From positions 248,001-312,000 of the forward strand of contig CM042092.1 in the NCBI GenBank assembly GCA_023512835.1: 64,000 bases of DNA, in the 5' to 3' direction. Below the pieces are notes generated by a model that was not told where the DNA came from, did not search any database, and saw only the letters and a list, made by a program, of their open reading frames with translations. A program made the position numbers and the translations under genes. This stretch comes from Taxillus chinensis (taxonomy: Eukaryota; Streptophyta; Magnoliopsida; Santalales; Loranthaceae). Positions within the stretch are counted from its first letter, which is position 1, and each line of letters opens with the position of its first letter. This document shows positions 35,151 to 46,400 of the stretch, piece by piece.

Positions 35151-35422
35151 TTTTCTCGGTGGTCGGAGCAAGTTCACTATGATGTGTATGTTGAAATAAT
35201 TACTCGCGGTCATATGGTGGTTTTTGTGAGGGGCATGATGTATGGTTGTTGCTATGTGTTGCTTGTGTATGAAATATGATTGGTTATGTAAGGATTATGC
35301 TAGTGGAAGCAATTGTATTCATTAGTGTGGGTGATATGTTAGATATTGGGTATGCGTAGTAGCTGTGTGTAGGTATAGTGTTTATAAGGACGTTTTGTTC
35401 TTTTTCGAGGACAAAAAAGTTT

Positions 35423-35435
35423 AAGGTGGGGAGGA
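35423..35435 (+). other. Polypurine tract of the LARD element
   Basis: AAGGTGGGGAGGA directly before the 3' LTR TG at 35436. Confidence 0.75.
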
Positions 35436-36810
35436 TGTAAGGATCCGTATATGTGTTAACATAACTTCTAATCTATATTTGATGTTAAGAATATTATTTT
35501 GAGAATGTGGCCATTAATACGATCGTTTTGACTATATTTGGGCCTAATTTGAGGTCCAAAAGCCTTCATGGGTTATGTAAGAAAAAATTTATTGAAAACA
35601 CATTAGACTTTTTAACATATGTAAGAAGAATTTCGTGATGATGCATAAGTTTTTCTGGCATGCTTAAATATAAATTTCTCAATAATGAACCAACTTTTTC
35701 TCAATAATGCAAGCAAGGTTTACTAGATCACGCAATAAAACCTCTTGATGTAATGTCTCACATCGGCTGAAGCGGAGGAACAAAGCGTACTCTTAAGGAG
35801 GCGTGGATACTTCTCATAGCATGATGCTTTTTAAAAGTATTATTTGTGGCTTAATATTATTAATTTGGTAAAGTGTGTGTATATATATATATATCATTTG
35901 TGGTACGCTATCACTGGTTGGGTGATTTAAATATTTAGTGAGGCTGTTGTATTGAATATTAAATTATTAAAAAAATTCTATTTATCGACTTTATGTGTGG
36001 AATTGGTGGTGGAGTTGGTTGGGTTAACCTCGGGTCCCACATAGGGCAGGCAAGAGGCCACGGGTCCTCTATGTGGCTAGTTAACCTAGGTTCCATATGT
36101 GCCAGGTTGTCATTGGGGACACCACAGGTCTCACATATGGCTGTCTGATGGTGATTGGGATCTCTGGTGTTGGTTGCGGGAATCCAGTGGATGGTTGGAT
36201 CATTCGGTGTGTACCCTTTACGAATGAAATGTAATGTGTATGATGTTATATTTTGTGATTGAGTGTGAACTTATTGTGATAGAGTAGAACACTACACTGG
36301 CACAAGCATACACTGACCATGTAGACTTAAGATTTCTTATTATAGGATGGTGAGGAGATGGAGATCACCTACTGGGCATTTGTGCTCACTCCTACTTTGT
36401 TGACATGTTTCAGGTATCGACCTATTCGTTAGAGGCTGGACCGAAGTTACTTGTTATTTAACTAACATTTTGTAAAACTTGGATTATGGATTTGTATAAC
36501 ATAATTTGCTTATTTATTTGAATTATCCAAACGAGGGTCCGTGAAAGTTGTATTAGATTTGTACTAAGAATTTATATGTACATAAATTATTTTAATGTGT
36601 GTTGGATATTTATGGAAAAGGAATGAAAGCATTACTGTACCATATTTATTGACCAAGTCTTATGTTGAATTTCATCATTTAGTGCAATTCTACCCCTGTT
36701 GTAATTTTGTACAGGATATAGTTGGCTACTAATCCCCTCGACCCCTCGGGTGTGGGTGTGAGGACGTCGCGTTCCTAATTCTGTTGTCTTCAGAATTTGG
36801 GGGCATGACA
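35436..36810 (+). repeat. 3' LTR of the LARD element, chimeric
   Basis: 1375 bp. Matches the 5' LTR up to GGGTTAT (35576), then carries the 261-bp block shared with 25913-26173 and about 60 bp of unrelated AT-rich sequence. It rejoins the 5' LTR at the TA run and CAT(A/T)TGTGGTACGC (about 35893). Confidence 0.92.
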
Positions 36811-36815
36811 GAGCC

Positions 36816-37057
36816 TTTGAAGTAAGTAGCTTCGATGCTTCAAGGTAGTATCTTCAAGGGAAGATAACTTTAAAGTAAAGCACAATGACAGAGAGAAGCC
36901 CCAAAGGAATCAAGCAAGCTTTAAGGGATAGATCTTCGAGGTAGTTATTTTTTAGGGAAAAAAGCTTCGAGGCAAATCTCAATGGTAAAAAAGGAGATTT
37001 AGAGAGTCTTGTCCTCAAGGCATGACACACCCTGAATTTCCAATCCTAGGAAACCAC
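36816..37057. repeat. Host sequence between LARD and solo LTR
   Basis: Continuation of 29084-29276 with more TTCAAGG/TTCGAGG units. From about 37026 it changes to TGACACACCCTGAATTTCC, the start (minus sense end) of an older gypsy LTR that continues at 39512. Confidence 0.4.
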
Positions 37058-39511
37058 TGTAAAGACTCGTATTTGGGTAGTTTTGAGAGATAGTCATTCT
37101 ATGGGAATGTAACTATCTGGACGGTAGTGTAGTCGTCGATGTGAGCATTTTGACTGTACCTGGGCCCGATTTCGAGTTGGGGCCCCGTTTGACCTGATTG
37201 TTGACTTTTTGGGATTTATTGGTTGACTTTGTGTTTAGGCGGTCATGTGGGTGTGATATTATTTGAATAGTGTTGTGCTCGTCATTTCGAGCGTTTTGAC
37301 TGTAATTTTACTCAATTTGGAGTTCGGGACCTTGGAGGTCAATTATTGACTAGGTCAATGATTGACTAGGTCAGTTATTGGTCAATGACTGGCAGAAATA
37401 TAAATAGCAGGAAAAAGAAGAAGTTTTCACTTTACGCTATCACGTTTGTGCGTTTGAGAGAGAGAGAGAGAGCTTGGAGCTTGGTGTTTTAGCGATTTGG
37501 GTTCGTGGAGCTTAAAAAATCACTCCAAGTAGGTGTCCTTAAACTCCTTATTTGATTCTGTTTTGGATCTGCACGAATTTATCATGATTTATAAAATTGA
37601 GCATGAATCCTAGATTTTGGGGGAAATCCAATTCTGGGTTAGATCTAATGGTTTAGCACCCGATCTGTGGTTAAGAACTGATTTAGATCATTATAGAGAT
37701 GTGTTTTTGTGATTTTGGGGGTGTATAATTGTGTATTTTATGATGGTTGAGAAGTCAACCGTGAAAATCTGGATTTAGATCTAGATTTCTGGAAATCTAC
37801 AATTTGGTGCGTATTTCTGCTGTTATCTGTGCGATTTAGAGGCGTTATGGACGCATTTTTAGGTAGATATCGTAGTCTGTTGCGTAAAATGCGTGTTTGT
37901 GAGCATCTGGGGGTTGCTGGGTTGATTCCAGATGAAGAACAGGCAAAAACGACGATAAACAATACCCTGGGCGATTTACTGGGTCGAAATAACGAAGATC
38001 CGAAGTTCTGGGTCGAAAGGTCGAAGATCCAGGGTCGTAGGGTCAAAGGGTCAAAGGTTCGTAGTCCGTAGTTCATAGTTCATAGTTCGAAGGTTCGTAG
38101 TTCGTAGATCCGTAGACCCGTAGCCTGAAGTTCGAAGTTCGTAGTCCGAAGGTCGAAAATCAAAGACCCGCTTCGAGTCTTCGAGGCGCGCTGCAGTTCC
38201 GCGTTACGCAGCTACGAGTCGCAACTCTAGCTACAAGTCTCCAAGGCGCGCTGCACTTCCGTGCTACAAGTCGCAGCTCCAACAGTGTAACTGAACACTG
38301 GACTGGACTATTTACATTGTAACCCATACCCATCTACACATTTAAGTATTAAGTTACAATGTAAATAATAAAATACCCCCACATTTGGATTCAAAGAAAA
38401 ATACTAGAAAAATTAATTTCCACTCCTTCAAAATGTGAAAATTGGGATTTAGTGTAAAATCTCGGAAAAATCTAGTTTTTCGTAGAGGTGAATTTTTGAA
38501 AAGTGGGGTTAGACATCTCAGAAAAATCCCTAAAAATCAGATTATCTTAGTTATGATATGGAGACCCAATGCCGGGACTTTTTATTACAAGAAAATAACT
38601 GCTATGGGTATCTCCTTCCTTAATCAAGGAATGAGGATCGATTGGTGAAGACTGGCTACATTTCTAAAGGGAGTGTTGTATACCTTAAGGCTATATTGGT
38701 GTTGGTATGTTGGTTTGAGGGATTGAGGCTTAGGCTCTATGACTTGTTGGGTTCTCACCGTGGAGCACAGAGGATGCTATGTGGTTGACGGGGTGGGCAT
38801 ATGCGCTGATGGCAGGCCTGTGTGGCACTATAGCCGGGCATATTGCGCTATGGCCGTGGCAAGCATATGCGCCGATGTCAGGCCTGTGTGGCACTGTGTC
38901 CGAGCATATAGCGCTATGGTAGGGCTGAGTGCCCTGCTGGGATCCCGTTGAGGATCGTGGACAAGCTGGCCTGTGTGGACAGGCTAGGTCCTGATGTTTG
39001 TTTGCAGGCTGAGTCCTCATAATTGTGCACACTACACAGTACATGAGTACACAGAGCATGTAGTATAGACTTGTATGTTTGCATGATGTGGAGTGTTGGG
39101 GTCACCTACTGAGCTTGTCGCTCATCCCTACTTGTTGTTTACCTTTTTCAGGTGTGACCCAAGACTAATGGAGGACTTTCTTCCAGGAGGACGCCCATTA
39201 CTCTGATGTATGATACAATATTATATTCTGTATTGTTTTGTGTGATATCCCGGACATGGGTCCGTGGACAGTTGTATTTGCATACTGTTGTGATATGATG
39301 TCTGTATGACTGTTTGACTTATTATATGCATGATGATGTATGAAAGGTACAGGATTACCCTTAATGTATGACTGTACAGGGTTACATATTTGAGACAACA
39401 TCTGCGGTGTAGTCTCCATTGGTGATAGTCACCAACTCCTTGACCTTCGGGTCCGGGCAAGGGGAAGTCATGCTCCTAGTTCTGCGTTCCTTGGAATTTG
39501 GGGGCGTGATA
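37058..39511 (+). mobile_element. Solo LTR of a gypsy-type element, 2.45 kb, nested in an older LTR
   Basis: Starts TGTAAAGACTCGTATTTGGG and ends TTGGGGGCGTGATA. ACCAC flanks it exactly (37053-37057, 39512-39516). The last two bases are TA rather than CA. Inside are a (GA)n run at about 37458-37472, a tract of TTCGTAG/TTCGAAG units at about 38035-38280, and a GCACTATAGCCGGGCATATTGC-like tandem duplication at about 38820-38910. No internal coding region or partner LTR. Confidence 0.85.
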
Positions 39512-40200
39512 ACCACTTAGTAACTTCTCCCTACCCACACCTAGTGGGGTAAGAGGTCAGATAAAACACCGAGCAGTAAAAGGAAACATAACATAAATAT
39601 GACCACATGTTATCCCACAACAAAGTTTACAACATAAACACACAAACATGTCCACAATTACATTCACATTACAAATAAACCCACAAATAATCCCCCTAAA
39701 GGTTACATTAGTTCAAGCCAAGCACTCTATTACATGGCTAACAATAATTAAGGAAAATAATGATCAACATAAGCCACTAAGTCATGTGTTTACCTTTGCC
39801 ACTTTGTATACCTCTAGTAGGTACCTAAAAGAAAACAATCACAAGAAGGGTAAGCAATCATAACTCAGTAAGGATTATATCTCCTCAACCTATCCCATGC
39901 TTTTAACCTCTACATGATAAAGTGCATACATGTGCTCGTGACGTGTCCTTAATACAAATAGATAAGCATTTCATAATATGTTTCTAACAAATCCTCATGA
40001 TTCAAATAGTGCACAAACAGACCACACAAACCTCCTCATCCTTAACTATATAAGCTACCTCAACGTCAGTCAAATAGATTTTCTCCCCCAGCCATATAGG
40101 CTGCAGAGTATATTCATCTCAAACACAACAAATATAGTACAACATGATATAAAATCATAACCCATTATGTGAACACTCCTCAAGGTATGTATCACAAACA
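39512..40200 (-). repeat. Remainder of an older gypsy-type LTR
   Basis: Joined to 37026-37057 across the solo LTR. The GGGGTAAGAGGTCAGATAAA stretch with ACACCGAG matches the corresponding part of the LTR at 27336-29083 (GGGATAAGGGGTTAG, ACACCGAG). The outer end near 40200 is not sharp. Confidence 0.5.
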
Positions 40201-40239
40201 CAAGCTAAATAGCTTAAAAGAGCGACATATGAAGTTGTT

Positions 40240-40870
40240 ACTTGATTATTTTGAGGGTTATATTATAATATTAAACATTCCATTATTATCAAATAAAATT
40301 ATCTCTATTTTATATTTTAGTATTATTTTGAGAAATTACATATATTTTACCTATTTTTGGAGTATTTTGGTTGTTTATATGAAACTTTAGAGTGATCGAA
40401 GCAAATTGGGGCAAAATAAAGGTTGCACATGGCGACTCGCCCCATGCAAGGTCGTTATGTGCAGTGATTTTATGTCTTAGCACAATTTGTTCGATGAATT
40501 CTAGTACAACAACGAAATTCATGGTAGTACTGTGTGTGGCTTGTATGACATTTAATATTGCATCTGAATTGGTTCAAGGCATGTCAAATATGGCCATGTT
40601 TTAAGGCGTTATTAAAGAATTCAGCCAACACTTGGAAGAATTCGTACAGGGCTAAAGTGATAAGTTGTACTTTAAAATTAGTGAGTTGGTAGCTATTACA
40701 AGAGAGAAGGGGCTCCATTTATTACAAATTAGAGAATGTGAAAGAGAGATTTATTCCCAACACATCATACGTAGGAAATGAATTTGAAGAAAAATGTGGG
40801 CCCTATAAATAATTAATGGTTATATGAGATTGTTTTGCTCGGAATATATAATGTGGGATGAATATGTTTC
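40240..40870 (+). repeat. LTR-retrotransposon-like noncoding fragment
   Basis: Includes GATCGAAGCAAATTGGGGC and GGCGACTCGCCCCATGCAAG, phrases of the kind found in large gypsy (Tat or Athila type) LTRs. No domain supports a finer classification. A TATAAATAATT occurs at about 40804. Confidence 0.3.
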
Positions 40871-41053
40871 CAAGTCATGCAGCCTAGCTGGAATTTTGGG
40901 TTGTGGTTTCTCATGGGTCTCAACGTTGGCTTGACTATGATCTTTTTCTTTTATTTAATTTCTAATATAATCGAGTAAGGAATTGCTTGTTATAGGGACA
41001 CCTTGTATATATTGTCAATTATTCATGTTGGAAGGGGAGATTACCGAGGGGAG

Positions 41054-41320
41054 CTAAAAAAACAGACATGCTACAACAGAGTAAGTAATCGGCTGGCCCA
41101 CAACCATAGCGGAATCACAGGAGTTGCAGCGAAACTCATCAAACACCAAAAATAGCTTTTTATCGGTTCGACTAATCTTCCCAAACATTAAATTTTGCTC
41201 TGTATCGATCATAACCGAACTACGCCAATCGCAACCAACCCAATTCTCCATGCCAAAAACAACCCCGTCGACCCTGACCGATGGGATCCGACCACGGTTG
41301 GCCGATAACTTTTTATCATT
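41054..41320 (-). CDS. Unrecognised ORF fragment, possibly an exon or gene relic
   Basis: On the minus strand an open stretch reads KLSANRGRIPSVRVDGVV, then MENWVGCDWRSSVMIDTEQN, MFGKISRTDKKLFLVF and CNSCDSAMVVGQPIT. The composition is protein-like (mixed charged, aromatic and Cys residues), unlike the low-complexity ORFs nearby, and local GC is higher. The Met at 41251 is only the first internal Met; sequence upstream of it stays open to about 41320. I know no family that it matches. No neighbouring exon was found. Confidence 0.2.
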   Translation of the reverse strand, partial: NDKKLSANRGRIPSVRVDGVVFGMENWVGCDWRSSVMIDTEQNLMFGKISRTDKKLFLVFDEFRCNSCDSAMVVGQPITYSVVACLFF

Positions 41321-41429
41321 TCATCAATCTTCAGTCTATTCTTCATCTACGACCCAGCCTTACAGCCTCCAACCCTCAATAATTGTTTATCACCTTTCAT
41401 TAAACATCAAGACACACTTCTAAGCGCAT

Positions 41430-41990
41430 CTAAACATTTTAGATTGCCATACAACAAAGGTTCACACCAAAATATGTCATCACAGGCTAATATTCATATA
41501 AGAGATCACACTTATATAAATTTACATAAATATTTATATATTTCAATCATGAATACAAATTCCAAATAAGATTTAATTCTCCAAAATACATATAAGGAAT
41601 CATGTATCTATTTGATCCAATGGTGGATATGAAACATCTTTCGATAGAAACCCTAATGTCACATAAAGAATCATACACAAGCATATAAATATAGTTCTCT
41701 AAGTGTTTGTGACACTAAATCTTATCAAAAATAAGTTTAATAGAGAGAAAAAAGAAAAAACAGTGTTTATCATCAAGTACAGAAAAGGAAATCAAATTGC
41801 TTCTGAGAGTCCAGAGTATTGTTGGTGAAAATTGAAGAACAAACAAAGGAGAAGACAGTGTAAAGTGTGAAGAATCAATAACAAGAACAAAAGTGAGTGA
41901 GTTTGCTCTATATTTATATTTATATTTGTGTTAGTAGATTAAATGACATGTAGAAAGATATTTCATATAATTGAGGCCCCTATGACTGAT
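41430..41990. other. AT-rich spacer
   Basis: No supported gene or repeat. A GAAGA-rich stretch at about 41820-41900 precedes the repeat family that starts near 42000. Confidence 0.4.
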
Positions 41991-42476
41991 GTGATGTGTG
42001 GTTTACTATAGTGCACAGGTCAAGTAATAAAAAGTGATATATTTCGACATTCGAGTATTGATCCCATGGGAAAAAACTATGTTAAATAGTAATCACTAGA
42101 ATTAACAAACTCTACATATGTCTGAAAATTCTTTACTTGAGAGCATTGCAGGAAAATAAATCGAAATCATGCAAGCGTAATTGTGTAAAACAAAATAATC
42201 ACGAAACTAGCAATGGCAAGACAGTTAAATTAAATGCCAGGGGTGAAGCTAGTAGAATTGAATGTCCTTATGCCTTAACTAGAATTTATCTTTCTCACAA
42301 TTTACACAAAAGACTAATCTTACCCTAAAGTGCAATAGCCTTTTTCCGTGATAATTACCTTCAAGAGTTGATTTAGCAAAATTAAATTGGTTTGTTCATT
42401 TCTCACTATCCTTTACTATGCTTTATTTAGAGTTTAGCCTATTTAGGCTTAAATCAATTCTCTCCATCAATGTTTG

Positions 42477-42943
42477 TGTAACAGCACAAGTTTCCCGTAA
42501 CATGATATTGTCCGGTTCAAGGTCCAAGCCTAATCCCCGGTTTTGTTCTTGGCAGTGCCACATAAGCACCCCAAAAGGCCTCGTGCCAGGAGAGGTTTCC
42601 ATGCCCTCTTATATGGCATGTTTCGTTCTCCTCCCAATCGATGTGGGACTTGCAAAGTCCTCGGACTTCACAATCCACCTCCCTTAGGAGGCTCACGTCC
42701 CCGTGGGACTATGGCACATCGACCTAGTCCCCAGCTCTGATACCATCTGTAACAGCCCAAGTTTCCCGTAATACGATATTGTCTGGTTGAGGGCCTAAGC
42801 CAATCCCCGGTTTTGTTCTTGACAGTGCCACACAAGCACCCCAAAAGACCTCGTGCCAAGAGAGGTTTTCACACCCTCTTATAAGGCACGCTTCATTCTT
42901 CTCCTCAATCGATATGGGACTTGCAAAGTCCTCGGACTTCACA
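42477..42943 (-). mobile_element. Complete TRIM element, 467 bp
   Basis: Two LTRs of exactly 196 bp (42477-42672 and 42748-42943), each starting TGTAACAGC and ending GGACTTCACA. Only 75 bp of internal sequence: in minus sense the primer site (42734-42745) lies two bases past the 5' LTR, and a purine stretch GGGAGGTGGAT ends at the 3' LTR. Flanking GTTTG (42472-42476) and CTTTG (42944-42948) form a target duplication with one difference. The LTRs differ at scattered positions. It encodes nothing and must depend on other elements for replication. Confidence 0.9.
42734..42745 (-). other. Primer binding site of the 467-bp TRIM (tRNA-iMet)
   Basis: TGGTATCAGAGC on the minus strand, two bases beyond the LTR tip at 42748. 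Confidence 0.9.
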
Positions 42944-43475
42944 CTTTGCAAGAGAAAGGCATTAAGCATGTAAACAAAATAGCTTTAATGTTATAAATCC
43001 TAAGAAAGACATTTCACACTTTAAATCATGGCAAATGTAAATTCATCCCAAAGACTTTTCCCCTAGGATGGAGGTTTAGCCTAATATGATTGCAATATAA
43101 ACATCCATGGCAAGTATAAATTCCATAAGAAAGCTTAAAGGCATATAAATTAAATCACTTTAATACTAGGGTTTTTCAAGGTTTAAACCCGGATTGACCA
43201 CTTTTAGCCCACATCAACCAACTAATTACATCGACTCAACGAACATCAATCATGAATCTTCATTAGGGGTATACATCAACTACATTGATCAAGTATTATT
43301 TACATCGACCATGCAATGTCGATCAAAACCCAAAAGGTTTGGTCGATGTGTTCACCTTGATCCCATATGGACCTCACCTTGACCTAAGTCGACCATTGCA
43401 TTTGTCACATCGATCATAACAATGATCTTTTCTTCTCAAAATGTGATCGATTATACACGATGCTGCTTGTGATCA

Positions 43476-46400
43476 GTTTGGAGATTTTGAGAACTTCACT
43501 TTTAAATTTAACCATATATATTAAACTAAAATACATATGTTAAAAGCAATTATATATAGTAAAAAAATACAAGTAATTAATTAGATAAAATGTTTTTAAA
43601 CAAGTTATAATTTGATGACAAGATAAAGTAATTAGGCAAACTATAAAATAGAAAATATATAATTTATATGATAAATTTCATTTTGTTTTTAATCTTTTAT
43701 TCTTATAATTGATTTGTATTTATAATTAAATTTTAAGTAATTAGATAAATTATTTTTAAAATTATAATTTAAGAATGAAATAGAACAAACACATGTTTTG
43801 TCCAATTCAAAGATCTCTTTTCATATATAGTGGGAAATGGCATTTTGTGTATTTTAAATTAGTTATAATACATGTTCAATAGTTAAAATTTATTTATTAT
43901 ATATAAATGTATTATATCAATATAAAATCCGTGACGTGGGAGGAAAGCACACAAAATAAACACCTACAGGCTATAACCGAATATTTTTATTATTATTATT
44001 TTATTTTATTATATTTACTCACCGCGGTTTAAAATTTCTTTTATTAATTATTTTCTATTTGATTGTTTTTTTTATTATAATTTATCACTAAACCGTTAGA
44101 GGATTCAAGTAAGTTCTTTCAGCCGATTTATTGTTTACGTAAACACATTTGGGACCATACCAAGTACACTCCATGGCCTACATATATATATATATTCCGT
44201 TTCAATCAGATTGCTTTTCCCGTTCTCCATTATTATGGTTTTGATCCTGCAAAAGCATGGTGGGACTGGGCTGCAGTCCATAACTGTATATGTTACAAGA
44301 CATTTTCTTGCTTCAAAGGGACAAAACAACTTAACAAGAGAGAGGTTGTTTTAGGGTAGAAGAGAAGACCTCGATCGTCAGCTAGCCAGAGAGACATGTG
44401 CAGGGGAACAGCGTTCAATGTTCAGTTGACGAAGCAAGACCATTCATTCAAAATGTTGGGTTTAATGCATCTCAACATTTTCATCCACAATATATTCCCC
44501 CCGATATTTTGTCATCAATTCCCAGTGCGTGTATATGTGTGATGTGTGTATTTAGTCTGGCAATATTTATATTCCTCTAGTTCTATTTGGGGAAAAGTAT
44601 TAATTAAATTGCAGTGCTTTCAACACTGGTTTGGTTTATTTTCACCTATTTACTAGTAACTGGGACACCAAGGCTCATTTGTAGGGCTGCTGTGCCTTTC
44701 AACGTATATAAATTTTAATATAATTTTCATACGAAGTCGTTTCTATGCATTTCCACCGTCCTACGATAGTCTTTCAAAATGAACATTTTGTCTCCGTAAA
44801 TCATATTGGGAAATCTGCAAGAAGGTCAGTATATTCCGACCACAAACTAACGAAGGCGCGACGACAGCGGGAGGTCTCTGTAGATAAACAAGTTAATGCA
44901 ACTCATCTCATCAACTTCTCCCTAAATCAAAGCATAGGCACGTGGTTGCATCACGTGATTCATGTATCATCACCTACACCTTTTACTGCATATTCCCTGT
45001 ATTAATTTGATATTTTGCAGACTTTTCCTCCGCTCACACATGCCGTTTTTTTCTCTCTCGGGATCACCAACAAACATGTATCTATATATATATATGGAAC
45101 GTACCTAGGTTTCTGGGTGCAACACGAGGATCTCATATAATCAATCTAGCTATATTATACGCAATAAACACGCCACAGTTAAAGCTACTCATGATTTCTT
45201 TGCTGCGCTTGCAGAGATGCATATATATATATAATACGTGGAGAGTAACATCAAAAAGATTTTCGAAATCACAACAATGGTCCACCAGAGCCTATGTTGT
45301 CCCTATCGAATGCATACCCTATGACACCATGTAGGCCATGTTGCACTATGATGCAATGGGAAGCTGTCATAATGGTGAGGGTATAGGCGCATGGGAGTGC
45401 ATTTGTTTGTTATCGTTATGTCAACCGACCATGGTTTCAGTCCTGTCACATCCCATTGTTTGGACCCGATGCATGCATCTGATATGATCATGAGTTTTAC
45501 ATAACATAAATTTGTATCTCCGTTCGTATGCTTTGGAAGTGTATCCAAACAGGCGCTATCTAGCTTCGCCACTGCCTATACTTGGGTCCATCCTCTATAG
45601 ATTAGCTTTTACTATTGGTATATTCGTTACATTGACGAGCATTAACTATTTTCGACTTGTTAATTAATATCAAACTACAACTATATATCTCTCGAGAAAC
45701 AGTTGTCAGGTGTACTTTGAAAAAATAATTAATAATAACAGTCGAATATATAACAGGAAAATTAGTATATATTTTTTTAGTACATATATATTGGCCTGCC
45801 CCTAAATATAATTAAAGAAATAATATATGTAATAACTGTAAAATTATAACTGATATAGATTATTGTAATTTGTTTTATATTTTTCTTGATAATCTAATAT
45901 GCTGTCATCTTATTACAGTTACCCACATTTACGTAATACCAATAAAACATAACATTACTCATATAATATAATGGAGACTCAAACTATTTGTCAACCTAAT
46001 AGTGGATTGGAAGACAAGACCATACAGAACCAATCAAAATAATGGAACAATATGAATATCACACTATTACACCATATATTAAGCATTAATTTATGTTTTT
46101 TAAAATATAAAAGCTTGTTAGGCAATTTCAAAGCTTACTCTATTTTTTTATTAATCTCTATCCGATTTAAATATATTGATTTGATAAATAATACATTCCA
46201 ATAATATTCTTTATTCCATCTCTATTCTATTTAAATATATTATTTGCATTCAATCAACTATCAATAAAACACAAGAAAATATAAAGAAATTGGCCCATGT
46301 GAAGGTTGATAAATAAATTTTTATAAGTAAAAAAATAAGAATAAATAGTAATTCTTGAAGAATTATCCATATTGTATTTTTTATCTTGCTAATAGCGTGT

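Larger units (their letters stand above)
29277..36810 (+). mobile_element. Non-autonomous LARD-type gypsy element, 7.5 kb
   Basis: LTRs at 29277-30707 and 35436-36810 both start TGTAAGGATCCG; the 5' one ends GGGGGCGTGACA and the 3' one GGGGGCATGACA. Flanks GAACC (29272-29276) and GAGCC (36811-36815) form a 5-bp target duplication with one difference. A primer site follows the 5' LTR (30711-30722) and a polypurine tract precedes the 3' LTR. The 4.7 kb interior has no gag, protease, integrase or reverse transcriptase in any frame; its longest ORFs are low-complexity. The leader (GTGGACCTAGCATAGTAGGG, later CGCCTGATCA) resembles that of the gypsy element at 61811, which suggests a derivative of the same lineage. 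LTRs are nearly identical outside the replaced block, so the insertion is young. Confidence 0.88.
42000..43475 (-). repeat. Noncoding LTR-type repeat carrying a TRIM; inverted relative of 52716-54020
   Basis: In minus sense it shares with 52716-54020 the phrases GATGTGGGCTAAA, GGTTTAAAC-type sequence, many GTCGAT/ATCGAC units (43190-43470) and CTGTGCACTATAGTAA (at about 42010). The TRIM at 42477-42943 interrupts it. No coding sequence. Confidence 0.5.

Noticed and set aside
42477..42943. Cassandra-type TRIM with a 5S rRNA-like LTR
   Set aside because: I saw no 5S-like promoter boxes in the 196-bp LTR, so I did not assign it to Cassandra, although the CACATCGG-type motif is shared with many TRIM LTRs.
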